Shown here one piece after another: positions 46,901 through 59,754 of a stretch of 64,000 nucleotides of DNA. Location of the stretch: positions 8,718,501 through 8,782,500 of the forward strand of contig NC_134995.1 of the NCBI RefSeq assembly GCF_050947335.1. Direction: 5' to 3'. This DNA is from Megachile rotundata. Its lineage: Eukaryota > Arthropoda > Insecta > Hymenoptera > Megachilidae. The translations under genes and the position numbers were made by a program. How positions within the stretch are numbered: the first letter of the stretch is position 1; each line of letters begins with the position of its first letter. Under the pieces are notes generated by a model. It worked only from the letters and a program-made list of their open reading frames with translations. It had not been told where the DNA came from and did no database searches.

Positions 46901-47518
46901 AGTATTCGATGACTCCAGGGTGTCCTCAAGAATTTTTACGTTTTACGAAAGCTCGGAGTGGACGTACTTTTGTGACATTGATGAGCTTAACACTGTATTT
47001 TCCATTCAGCTAAAATTCGAGGGGAGAACTGCAAATGACGTATGAAGTCCCAAAGCGAGCAAGCAATACGCAATACCTACATGAATAGAAAATACAAAGA
47101 CTGCTAAGGTTAACCTGACAACCACACGTGACTAACAAATCAAAAATCGCTAGAATGTAATGCCTCGGGTCTTACTGCTACGTTCGATTTGAAACTACAA
47201 ACGTGAACGAAAAACTCTCGCTAAAAACTTGTATCGAGGTCTCTTGTAATCTGTTCCAATATCGACTACAAGAATGCGTGGATTGTCCACAGTGCAAAGT
47301 TTCCGAAGAATTTCAATTTTAATTTTTCGATTTTAATTTAACGCCAGATTACGCGTTTCTCGCGAACGATTCTTTCCATCGGGAATTAATCGTCTTCTAA
47401 TCGCGAAGTATACAAGGTCGTCAGACCATGATCTTCGTGCTCATCGAAGGACACTGTGTTCCACTGAAAATTATCCCCCATTGTATTTGTTTCATCCGGA
47501 ATTTTTTATCGTCTTATA
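46901..47518 (-). repeat. Arm 2 of the ~600 bp inverted repeat
   Basis: Reverse-complement partner of 40607-41204. At its left edge arm 2 reads CCAGGGTGTCCTCAAG where arm 1 has a divergent sequence, so the two copies have separate histories. Confidence 0.9.
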
Positions 47519-47869
47519 CCAGCATTGTCTTGCACCACGAATTCTAAAGAAGGGATTAAGAGAGACAATTTGTTAGGAGCTTTTCACCGACCACTGTTGG
47601 GTGTATAAGCCTTTTGTTTGCTTTAAAAGAGTAACTGCACTACTTTTTTTTCTTACTTATTTATTTACTTCTATCGGAGGTTTTTACTATTTCATTTTCT
47701 GTTACGTAATATATGTTTTGCTGTTTCATTTTCTCGAACTTGGATGTCGAAGATGGGGGCGTGCTATTTTGTTTTTAATGGACTGTTGTTGTATTTTGGA
47801 CTGTCTATTTAGTACGTTTACGTGATTTTTGTGGTTCGAGGCCTTTAGGAAATTTTAATTTTCAATTTT
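47519..47869. other. Intergenic sequence
   Basis: T-rich; a 74-codon frame at 47601-47825 is hydrophobic by composition only. Confidence 0.4.
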
Positions 47870-48960
47870 TCAATATTTCAATTTTGGAATTTTTCAATTT
47901 TTTAATTTTTCAATTTTTCAATTTTTCAATTCTTCCATTTTTCAATTTTTCAATTTTTCAATTTTTCAATTTTTCAATTTTTCAATTTTTCAATTTTTCA
48001 ATTTTTCAATTTTTCAATTTTTCAATTTTTCAATTTTTCAATTTTCCAATTTTTCAATTCTTCAATTTTTCAATTCTTCAATTTTTCAATTCTTCAATTT
48101 TTCAATTCTTCAATTTTTCAATTCTTCAATTTTTCAATTTTTCAATTTTTCAATTTTCAGATTTTAGAAATTGCATAATTGCACAATTCCACAATTTCAC
48201 AATTCTGCAATTTCACAATTCCACAATTCCACAATTCCACGATTTCACAATTCCACAATGCCACAACTCCACAATTCCACAAATCCACAATTCCACGATT
48301 TCACAATTCCATAATTCTCAAATTCCCAAATTCCCAAATTCCACAATTCCCAAATTCCATAATTCTCAAATTCCACAATTCCCAAATTTCACAATTCCCA
48401 AATTCCATAATTCTCAAATTCCACAATTCCCAAATTCGACAATTCGCAAACTCCACAATTCCCAAATTCCACAATTCCCAAATTCCACAGTTTCCAAATT
48501 CCACAATTCCCAAATTCCACAATTCCCAAATTCCAAAATTCCCAAATTCCCAAATTCCCAAATTCCCAAATTCCCAATTTCCACAATTCCCAAATTCCAC
48601 AATTCCCAAATTTCACAATTCCCAAATTCCACAATCCGCAAATTCCACAATTCCCAAATTCCACAATTCCCAAATTCCACAATTCCCAAATTCCACAGTT
48701 TCCAAATTCCACGATTCCCAAATTCCATAATTCCATAATTCCTAAATTCCTAAATTCCTAAATTCCTAAATTCCTAAATTCTACAGTTCCCAATTTCCAC
48801 AATTCCCAATTTGCATAGTTCCAAAATTCTACAATTTCATAATTCCATAATTCCGCAATTCCACAATTCTACAATTTCAGAATTCCACAATTCCACAATT
48901 CCACAATTCCACAATTCCACAATTCCACAATTCCACAATTTTCATAACTCCACAATTCAC
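47870..48960 (+). repeat. Compound array: TTTTTCAATT then CCACAATTCCCAAATT
   Basis: A 10 bp T-rich unit runs to ~48170 and a 15-16 bp CCACAATTCCCAAAT unit to ~48730, decaying to ~48960. Structurally parallel to the compound array at 30845-31430. Confidence 0.94.
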
Positions 48961-50265
48961 AAATTGTCAAGTTAAAAATCAGAAAATCCCCCAATTTCGA
49001 CTCCAACAACACTTGGCACTTTCCATCTGAATAAACGAATGATCACTCGCCCTATATCGCCATTTTCTTTCAACCGACTCCGCGTAAATATTACAAATTA
49101 CATCTACCTAATCTAATCACATCTCTTAATCTAACCATGTACATGTATATCATTGATATTATACTGCATAAGTGTATTCCAACCCCAAACAAAAAGCCAT
49201 AACCTTAACCCTCCATATACGTTCAATACCATCCTTAACCTTCAACCGAAACCTTCGTTTTTGACTCGCCCGTCAGATTTGAGAGTACATATTGAACTTG
49301 ATCCCGTATCTACACGTGACCCTGTCATGTAATGTTTGATGGTAAGCGATAGCAAACGCAAGAAAAGCTCGATCGAGATCATAAATCTTCGAGCACCGTC
49401 TTCGCCGACGTGTTGGTCCATGTCGAGCTATCGAGTTCTTGCGGCCGGCTTAAACGAACTCCAGGGAGTCACCTGAACTTCCTCGATCGAACCTGAACGA
49501 TGGATATTTTTCTAGTCAATGAGACGTACAATGTTCTCGCAAAATCCGCCAGATCCAGACACCATCTTTCTCTGCGCGAAATTTATCGCGGACAATTTGT
49601 GATTTATGAGGAATATTCGTGGTTGAACATTCTGCGAATTTGGTTTATTTTTGCAGTACTATTTTTTATTTTTTTTTTATTGATAATTGAAGAGATAGGG
49701 AGATTTGGGGACTAGTTAAAGTTGAAGACTAGTGGTGTTTTGTGCTGGTGATAAATTTGAAATTTTGCATTTTTTAATTTGTGGGGAATTAGATGTTTAA
49801 TTTTGGAATGACTGATTTTTGAAAGTTTTAATACAAAAGTATATTTTTGATACGAAAGTAGACAAAAAGAAATAGAGACTGACATGTTAACGCGACAAAA
49901 TCAACCAGAATTTAAAAGAATCGCGGAAACATGCAAGAAAATGAAGTCCTTGTTCGGTGAAGAAGCACGAGATTGAACTTTGAGCAGATTTCCGCGTAAT
50001 TTCTTCCAATCGCAATAATAGAAGTCTTCGATTCCGTCCAGGGAATCCTCGAAACCCACGAAATTCAAATGGAAAGCAATCGATTCAATCCGATGGGTTA
50101 ATTAACATTCACAGGCACGATCATCTTCGGTCCAACGCCTCGATCGAGTAATTAACGACGCCACGAAATCGTGAATAATCGCCACATTCTTCTCGAGGAC
50201 AACTCGTGAAGTAGAGAAAATTACGTTGAAATTGTTGACAAGGACGTCTATGGCTTAATACCGAG
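48961..50265. other. Intergenic sequence
   Basis: A GC-richer unique block at ~49240-49600 and AT-rich remainder. No gene recognised. Confidence 0.45.
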
Positions 50266-50530
50266 GTTTAAGTGCTGAGGAAGTACAGTAGGCTCGCGTT
50301 ATATTGCCAGTGGGGATGTAGAAGGCAAGTTCTAGAAATTGGTAATATAGTGAGAGATTCTTTTATGTAATTATTAAAATTCAGAAATTTTTAAGTTAGA
50401 AAAATTGTCAATTTTTCAAATTGTCAATTGTTAAAGAATCTCTTACTATATTGCCAGTATGCAGAACTTGGCTTCTACACCCCCAGTGGCAATATAAGGC
50501 GAGCCTACTGTACTTCCTCAGCACTTAAAC
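50266..50530. mobile_element. Fold-back MITE-like element, ~105 bp arms
   Basis: GTTTAAGTGCTGAGGAAGTA at 50266 and its complement ending at 50530 begin the arms. The inner words TACAGTAGGCTCGCGTTATA and TTGCCAGTGGGG are matched on the other arm with about 10% mismatches. The loop is ~55 bp and AT-rich. There is no coding capacity. A TACAGT start is reminiscent of Tc1/mariner ends (inference). Confidence 0.88.
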
Positions 50531-50689
50531 TTCACTATTAAGAATTGACAATTGAAGGATTGAAGAATTTAGGAATTGTAGAATTGAAGAATTAAAAAAC
50601 TAAAAAATCCAGTAACTTTGAAATCTAGAAATTTGGAATTCTACGTATTTAGGCATCTAAAAATTCACAAATTGACAGATTGACAAATT

Positions 50690-52500
50690 TCCAAATTTCT
50701 AAATTTTCAAATTTCCAAATATCCAAATTTTCGAATTTCCAAATTTCCACATTTCCAAATGTTCAAATTTCCAAATGTCCAAATTTCCAAATTACCAAAT
50801 TACCAAATTACCAAATTTCCACATTTCTAAAATTCCAAATTTCCAAATTTCCAAATTTCCAAATTTCCAAACTTCCAAATTTCCAAATTTCCAAATTTCC
50901 ACATTCCCAAATTTCCAAATTTCCAAATTACCAAATTTCCAATTTCCAATTTCCAAATTTCCAAATATCCAAATTTTCAAATTTTCAAATTTCCAAATTT
51001 CCACATTTCCAAATGTTCAAATTTCCAAATGTCCAAATTTCCAAATTACCAAATTACCAAATTTCCACATTTCTAAAATTCCAAATTTCCAAATTTCCAA
51101 ATTTCCAAATTTCCAAATTTCCAAATTTCCAAATTTCCAAATTACCAAATTTCCAAATTTCCACATTCCCAAATTTCCAAGTTTCCAAATTATCAAATTT
51201 CCAAATATCCAAATTTTTAAATTTCCAAATTTCCAAATTATCAAAATTCCAAATTTCCAAATTTCCAAATTTCCAAATTACCAAAGTACCAAATTACCAA
51301 ATTGCCAAATTTCCACATTTCCAAAATTCCAAATTTCCAAATTTCTACATTTCCAAATTTCCAAATTACCAAATTTCCAAATTTCCAAATTTCCAAATTT
51401 CCAAATTTCCAAATTTCCACATTCCCAAATTTCCAAATTTCCAAATTACCAAATTTCCAATTTCCAATTTCCAAATTTCCAAATATCCAAATTTTCAAAT
51501 TTTCAAATTTCCAAATTTCCACATTTCCAAATGTTCAAATTTCCAAATGTCCAAATTTCCAAATTACCAAATTACCAAATTTCCACATTTCTAAAATTCC
51601 AAATTTCCAAATTTCCAAATTTCCAAATTTCCAAATTTCCAAATTTCCAAATTTCCAAATTTCCAAATTACCAAATTTCCAAATTTCCATATTCCCAAAT
51701 TTCCAAGTTTCCAAATTATCAAATTTCCAAATATCCAAATTTTTAAATTTCCAAATTTCCAAATTATCAAAATTCCAAATTTCCAAATTACCAAAGTACC
51801 AAATTACCAAATTGCCAAATTTCCACATTTCCAAAATTCCAAATTTCCAAATTTCTACATTTCCAAATTTCCAAATTACCAAATTTCCAAATTTCCAAAT
51901 TACCAAATTTCCAAATTTCCAAATTTCCAAATTTCCAAATTTCCAAATTTCCACATTCCCAAATTTCCAAATTTCCAAATTACCAAATTTCCAATTTCCA
52001 ATTTCCAAATTTCCAAATATCCAAATTTTCAAATTTTCAAATTTCCAAATTTCCACATTTCCAAATGTTCAAATTTCCAAATGTCCAAATTTCCAAATTA
52101 CCAAATTACCAAATTTCCACATTTCTAAAATTCCAAATTTCCAAATTTCCAAATTTCCAAATTTCCAAATTTCCAAATTTCCAAATTTCCAAATTTCCAA
52201 ATTACCAAATTTCCAAATTTCCATATTCCCAAATTTCCAAGTTTCCAAATTATCAAATTTCCAAATATCCAAATTTTTAAATTTCCAAATTTCCAAATTA
52301 TCAAAATTCCAAATTTCCAAATTTCCAAATTTCCAAATTTCCAAATTACCAAAGTACCAAATTACCAAATTGCCAAATTTCCACATTTCCAAAATTCCAA
52401 ATTTCCAAATTTCTACATTTCCAAATTTCCAAATTACCAAATTTCCAAATTTCCAAATTTCCAAATTTCCAAATTTCCAAATTTCCAAATCCACAAATTT
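50690..52500 (+). repeat. 1.8 kb array of CCAAATTT with ~525 bp higher-order repeats
   Basis: The 8 bp unit is organised in larger blocks: the marker GTTCAAATTTCCAAATGTCC recurs at ~50761, ~51014, ~51533 and ~52067. Frames up to 407 codons are repeat artefacts. Confidence 0.95.
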
Positions 52501-53629
52501 ACAAGTGTACAAATTACGTATCTAAAAATCCATAAATGCACAACCCTACAAATTTTTGTAAGATTACAAATTTCATATTACTATTCCAATATTCAGTATT
52601 CTTTTACCCGCTACTTAAACGTCCGCCATTATCCGCATACCTTCCCATCCACATCCTGAAATTAATAAACTACATTTCCGTTTCCATATTTCCATTTATC
52701 GGACGGGATTTACTATCAATATCCGTGTAACAATTTCATACGATGCAGCTTCACGGATTTTCGAAAATTTTCTGCTCGAGCAAGAATCCGAACGATGTGA
52801 TATGCTAAGAGAAAGAAGACGAGATCCGCAGCGACGCCGGGAGCGAGAGAGAAAGACAGAAAGAAGGGGTGTGAGAAACTAATCGAGATTTTAATTGAGT
52901 TGCCACGATAATCGCATCATCGTCGATAATTCCATACCAGATAGAATATGTCCACAATTTGGTATCTCATATCCGTTAATTAAACTGAAAACTTCCGAGC
53001 GAGGAAGGACGAGAGCGTTCAACATGGCTGCTTTTTCGGCGATCAAGGAAAAGATTGCCATGACGGACAAATATGAATATACATGGAAAAGAGATACGTA
53101 TAATGTTACTCTTGCGAGCAGGAAATTGAAACGGGGATAATTTGTTGAAGACAATTATGGGAATATTCTATCATTAATCATTAATTGTCTTGAAAACAAT
53201 TTTCTCCAGTCTTTAAACATCAAAATGACCGAAGAATCAATTTCATAACAAGGATAATTTATCCAAAGAAATGATGAAAATATTCAGTAAACCGAACGCG
53301 GCTACAAATTTGCCATAAATGAAGTTTTATCAAAGATTAAACACGAATATTCTTTATGAAGTTGATAAAATTTCATACAGAAGAATAAAGTAAATTTTTA
53401 CATGTTTGAAAGCTGTTAAAACATCACCTAATTATGAACATATGTATAAGATTAAAAAGAAATTAATTGTATGGTACGATGAAAGTGAAAACAAAACAGG
53501 GCCGATTATAGCAATGTTGGGACTCATGGTTTTATAGAGACAAGAAAAGGAGCAAACAAAGAAAAATCAAGGCAAATACAAATTTTCTTAGATATTTATT
53601 AATTCTAATTAAATCTTTAATTCATATTT
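52501..53629. other. Intergenic sequence
   Basis: Unique; two opposed short frames at ~52890-53154 with no recognisable family. Confidence 0.45.
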
Positions 53630-54065
53630 GAATAATTGAATAATTGAATACTTGAAGAATTGAAGAATTGAGGAATTCACAGATTTAATAGAATTGACAG
53701 AATTGACAGAATTGACAGAATTGACAGAATTGAAAGAATTGAAAGAATTGACAGAATTTGACAGAATTGACAGAATTGACAGAATTGACAGAATTGACAG
53801 AATTGACAGAATTGACAGAATTAATAGAATTGACCGAACTGACAAAATTTACAGAAGTGAGACAATTGAGATAATTGAGACAATTGAGACAATTGAAAGA
53901 ATTGAGACAATTGAGACAATTGGAAGAATTGAGAGAATTGAGAGAATTGAGAAATCGAGAAATCGAAAAATCGAAAAATCGAAAAATTGAAAAATTGAAA
54001 AATTGAAAAATTGAAAAAATTGAAAAATTGAAAAATTGAAAAATTGAAAAATTGGAAATTTGAAG
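53630..54065 (+). repeat. 10 bp minisatellite AGAATTGACA / AAAAATTGAA
   Basis: Blocks of AGAATTGACA, AGACAATTGA and AAAAATTGAA succeed one another, as if the variant drifted along the array. Confidence 0.93.
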
Positions 54066-55129
54066 ATTTGTAAACTTAGATATTTGGAAAAGTTATTAAA
54101 TATCTTAATAATAATTCCTCTATATCTTCTGCATAATTTCCTTTATTACTGATATTTTTTTGTAAGATGACATTATAATATTTTTTATCTTGAAGATATT
54201 CTTTGAGCTCTAATATTTTCTATATTTTTAATAATTGTTTCCCTATTAGATTCTATATTTAGAAGGCTGATTCTGTGTATGAGGAATTAAGAGGATGGAC
54301 AATAGAAGACCTTAACCGGAAAAGAAATAAAGCTGTTGTCGCACGTGCAGAAATGAAAACCTTGCTAGTGGGTGATAAGATCTGTTAAGGAAATTGAAAG
54401 CAGCTTCCGCGATCAAACGGTTCTACGTGATCAGAAGTACCTTTGGTGGATTGTTTTATATGGAGGGGATGATAAAGCAGGTGGTTATTGTAGATTTAGT
54501 CACATGAAGATTGACACTGAAATGGAAAATTTGAAATTCCAGTTTTTCTAAGTTTCTTCGATTAATCTGCAAATTAATAAAATTCTGAAATGAGCAAACT
54601 TGAAATTCCTAACCTCAAAATTTTTGAAATTTGTGAACTCAACTCCCAAATTTATAAACTTGAAAATCTGAAAATGTTACGATTTCAACGTCGTCGAATT
54701 CCAAAACTCGCAGCTTTAATAATTTGAAAATTAAAAAATACGCGTGAAATAATATGCGAACGTTTCATCGCTTCGTTCAAACAAACATGAAACTTTTTCA
54801 AGTGCATGAAACAGATTTCATAACAACGCGTACAAATAACAGTTGTTCAAATAGAATAAGGAAAACCTCGCGATATTACAAAACATCGTCTAGTTAAAGA
54901 TCTGATGTCAGTGTTGAACTCGTTAAAAATATCGATAAATTAAATTTGCAAATTAGTAAACAGGGAGGAGTTGATAATAAAGAGGAAAAGTTGGTCGATA
55001 TTTAACGATCAACATTTGGTGCAAATGTATGTTTAAATAAAAAGTGAAGCGAACGCTTGTTATGTTGCCATATAAGGTGACACAAAAAAAAAAATGATTT
55101 TCGTTTAAAATTTTTTCTAAAAAAATTTT
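54066..55129. other. Intergenic AT-rich sequence
   Basis: No gene recognised. Confidence 0.45.
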
Positions 55130-55565
55130 ATATGCAATATACGCAATATATTCAATATATGCAACATAGGCAATATAGATAATATATGCAATGTATGCAG
55201 TGTATACAATGTAAGTAATATAAGCAATATAAGCAATATAAGTAAAATAAGCAATAGAAGCAATATAGGCAATATATGCAATATATGCAATATAAGCAAT
55301 GTCAGAAATATATGCAATATAAGTAATATAGGTAAAATAAGCAATAGAAGCAATATATGCAATATATGCAATATAGGCAATATATGCAATATAGGCAATA
55401 TATGCAATATATGCAATATATGCAATATATGCAATATATGCAATATATGCAATATATGCAATATATGCAATATAAGCAATGTAAGAAATATATGCAATAT
55501 AAGTAATATAGGTAAAATAAGCAATAGAAGCAATATATGTAATATATGCAATATAAGCAATATAG
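55130..55565 (+). repeat. 9 bp minisatellite GCAATATAT
   Basis: About 48 units with an internal ~190 bp duplication around AAAATAAGCAATAGAAGC (three occurrences). Confidence 0.93.
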
Positions 55566-56039
55566 ACATCACAACCATTCGATCCAATAATATAACCATA
55601 ATAACTAGTAAAAACACTTGTAATAGGTACTATGTTAAGTAAACCATAAAGCTTTATGATGTTTGCAGGAAAAAAATAGAAATTTATGTCCCGGTAGCTA
55701 AGAGTGCGAAGAAAATAGTCGCTGACCTAGAGACTTCGCTATTTCCGGCTCAAGATCCGTTCCCTTCTTACATATTTACTGACATAACATCTTGATGTGC
55801 ACGTATGTACAAACCGTGCGAAAACAAAGTTGTTAATAGACCTGAACCTCTTCGTTGGGCAAATTTGGGAGATTGAAACGTGACAGTAAAAACATCTGTG
55901 TCAAATAAAAAGTGGGGGCCATATCATCGTAATGTAGTCACGTGATTATTGATAAGTGTAAAGTAACCAAATATATTTATTTGCAAAATTTTTTATTTTT
56001 GAATTCAAGGATTTTTATGATTTTTGTATTGTGAAATTT

Positions 56040-56440
56040 ACACTGTATTTTCAAATTAAAAATTTTTGTGATTTGAAATTTAGAAATTTAGAAATTTAGA
56101 AATTTAGAATTCTAGGAATTTGGAATTTCAGGAATTTGGAATTCTAGCAATTTGGAATTCTGGGAATTTAAAATTCTAGAAATTTGGAATTCTGGGAATT
56201 TAGAATTCTAATAATTTAGAATTCTAGGAATTTAGAATTCTAGCAATTTGGAATTCTGGGAATTTAGAATTCTAATAATTTAGAATTCTAGGAATTTAGA
56301 ATTCTAGCAATTTGGAATTCTGGGAATTTAGAATTCCAATAATTTAAAATTCTGGGAATTTAGAATTCTAGGAATTTGGAATTCTGGGAATTTAGAATCC
56401 TAGAAATGTAAAACTCTACAACTTCAGAAATTCAGAAATT
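56040..56440 (+). repeat. 15-16 bp minisatellite AATTTAGAATTCTAGG
   Basis: About 23 units with palindromic GAATTC cores. Confidence 0.92.
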
Positions 56441-57234
56441 CAATTTAAAGGATGTTCCGCATATATGGTCCTTTCTATTTTCCTTCCCAACATCGCACGG
56501 CCATATAGCAAGACACCTCCATTTCACGCTCCCCGCAACAACCCGAACGTTAACCCCGATAAAATCCTCGAATCCACCATTAACAACGAATAATTATAAC
56601 GGAAGAACAGCGATATAGAAGAGATTCATTCGAAGCTGCACAAGCTTCCCTGCAATGCGGGCTTTTACTTTCAGTCGGCCGAACATTTCGCCAGCACGTG
56701 CCTCCTGATCGATCCTGCGTATTTTCCAGGAGTGAAACGCAGTTCGACTTCTCATAGGAAATCCTTCCTGTGTCCTGTTTCGCCGAAAAATGGAGGATCC
56801 TTGAGCGGAACCGTTCGATCGATTAGGAGGCCGCTTGTGCCAAATTCAATTCGAACGTTTTCTCGTTGGAGACGGATTTTTATTGGCTCGCGATCGAGCA
56901 GAAATTCGAGAACAATTTTCCTGTATCGAAACCGGTGGATGATCAAGGGTGTTTGATTTGCGTTCGCGACGAAAGTTTCCGAAAGAGTATTATGTAAATC
57001 GGCTGGACTTTGTATCGGTTTTGGGTGTTTGGGAAAGTTTTTAGGGGCCGTTGATATTTCGCCGGTTGTTTTACTTTCGATTGGGCAGAGAGGTGCGTCT
57101 GTGCGATAAGGTTGGTTGAAGCACGGTTTCAATATGTTGGTAACGATTTTGGTGGGGGTTGAAATATGGGAGAGATATTTCGGATTTGTTGTTGGTGGAA
57201 AGGAAGAACTTTTGCGATCTGTAATACTGTAGTA
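56441..57234. other. Intergenic unique, GC-richer sequence
   Basis: Opposed open frames at 56732-57132 (74 and 126 codons) have no recognisable domain. Left unannotated. Confidence 0.4.
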
Positions 57235-58080
57235 CTATTTCACTGTTTCACTATTTCATTATTTTACTATTGCACTATTTCACTATTTCACTATTTCACT
57301 ATTTCACTATTTCACCATTTCAGTATTTCACTATTCCACTACTTCACTATTTTACTATTTCACTATCTTCTAATTTCGCTATTGCACTATTGCACTATTG
57401 CACTGTTTCACCATTTTACTATTTTACTATTTTACTATTCCAGCATTCCACCATTCCACCATTCCACTATTCCACTATTCCAGTATTCAACTATTTTACT
57501 ATTTTACTATTTTACTATTTTACTATTTTACTATTTTACTATTTTACTATTTTACTATTTTACTATTTTACTATTTTACTATTTTACTATTTTACTATTT
57601 TACTATTTTACTATTTTACTATTTTACTATTTTACTATTTTACTATTTTACTATTTTACTATTTTACTATTTTACTATTTTACTATTTTACTATTTTACT
57701 ATTTTACTATTTTACTATTTTACTATTTCACTATTTCATAGTTTCACTATTGCACAGTTTCACTATTTCATTATTCCATTACTTTACTATTTCACTATTC
57801 TACTATTCCCCTATTCCACCATTCAACTGTTTCACTATTTCACAGTTTCACTATTGCACTGTTTCACTATTTCATTATTCCATTACTTTACAATTTCACT
57901 ATTCCACTATTCCACAATTCTACTACTTTACTATTTCACAATCTCACAGTTTCACTATTGCATTATTTCGCTATTTCACTATTTCACTATTCCACTATTT
58001 CATTATTTCACTATTTTAACTGTTTCACTGCTTAACAGTTTCACTATTTCACTATTGTAGTATTGTATTATTTTAATATT
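57235..58080 (+). repeat. 10 bp minisatellite CTATTTTACT / CTATTTCACT
   Basis: A highly homogeneous CTATTTTACT core at ~57490-57725 is flanked by more variable CTATTTCACT and CTATTCCACT units, with a ~110 bp duplication at ~57730-57880. Confidence 0.95.
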
Positions 58081-58189
58081 TCACTATTCTACTATACAGG
58101 TATCTCACTGTAACACAACTATTATATTCTCCTTCACTAAGCTTATTATATACCACAGTTACTATACATCTCATCTTTGCTATGGTAAG

Positions 58190-58740
58190 ATTAGACCATA
58201 TTACTACTTTACCATGCTGCTATATCACTGTATCACCATGCTATCATACTACTATACCACCATGCTACTATGCTACTATATCACTACACCACTATACCAC
58301 GACAGCACTACACAACTGTACTACTATACTACTATACTACAATGCCACTATACTACTATACTACTATACTACTATACTACTATACTACTATACTACTATA
58401 CTACTATACTACTATACTACTATACTACTATACTACTACACTACTATACTACTATACTACTATACTACTATGCTACTATGCTACTATACTACTATACTAC
58501 TACACTACTATACTACTATACAACTATGCTACTATGCTACTATACTACTATACTACTATACTGCTATACTACTATACTATTATGCTACTGTACTACTATA
58601 CTACTATACTACTATACTACTATACTGCTGTACTACCATAGTACTGTGCTGCTGCACTACTATACTGGTATACTACTATGCTACTAAGGTACTATACTAA
58701 TATGCTACTATACCAGTACGCTAGAATCCTACTATCGTAC
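58190..58740 (+). repeat. 8 bp minisatellite ACTATACT
   Basis: Almost perfect between ~58330 and 58620. Frames of Y-Y-T-T-I-L are artefacts. Confidence 0.94.
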
Positions 58741-59754
58741 TTCACTACTGTATTATGGTACCACTATAATGCTTAAATATTGTACCACTATGTTATGATA
58801 CCACCTTACTAGTACTATTATTGTTGTACCACTGCAATATGACTATACATTCCACCATGTACTACATTATTTTACTACTATACTATCATATTACCCCACT
58901 ACTATTCCGGAAGTGACAGTATAAACCATACGTACTGAAGAGGTACAAGCATCGAAATTGAAAATTGATAAACTGCAATAAAAATCAAGAAACTAAAAAG
59001 TTATATGTATATCACAGAAAATGGAAATCGTATTTCGTGAAAAGAATATAATAAATTTCCACAGTCAATTAGCAAATAGTGCACATTACATCAAGAAATA
59101 TTTCTCCAAAGTGCAAATTGATTGCCACTCGCGAAGATCGTTAAAGCGAAGCATTATTCCGTCTCCATTCCGCCGAGAATTATTAATAATTATTAATCAC
59201 TAGAAGCGCAGGAAACGCAACCCACGACGAGTACAGGGAAGCTCCCTGAAAAATGAGCGAATACGGAAGCCAAGATATTTCACGGACGCCGCGGCAGTCG
59301 AACTATAACGAAATCTTTCGGAGCTTGCGACTCGACGCTCGAATAAAATGAGTTAGCTATCCGCGACGAGTCGTAGAAAACGAATTACCAACTCGCCGGA
59401 AGTTCGGAGAGAGCCAGGGACGTCCAAGAATCGGGAAGCGGAATCATTCGTCGCTTTTTACGTGTTGAAGGGGCAGCGGGAGCTGGCGTTGAATATAAAA
59501 GCTTATTGTAAGCGCCTCTTAAAATTGCACGATCGAACGAGCTGGCGACCGAAACGGAAGTCGAGCAGTGTCTCGAATTTGTGGAAAGTGTCTGCTCGTA
59601 TTTCGGAGAGAGCAATACGAACGATGGCTCATTATGTGATAGGATGTTAGAGACGAATGTAAAGGAAATTAGAGACATGTCGGTGATTAGGAAGGAATGG
59701 CTTGAGGGGAGCATGAAAGTTCAAATTTTTATTTTGGGAATTTGACAAATTTTG
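58741..59754. other. Intergenic sequence
   Basis: Unique; GC-richer block at ~59200-59650 with opposed short frames and no recognised protein. Confidence 0.4.

Noticed and set aside
50680..52525. Frames of up to 407 codons (K-F-P-N-F-Q-I-S repeats)
   Set aside because: Translation of an 8 bp satellite; no non-repeat portion.
56732..57132. Opposed 74 and 126 codon frames in unique sequence
   Set aside because: No domain, no splice-consistent neighbours; probably chance frames in a GC-richer block.
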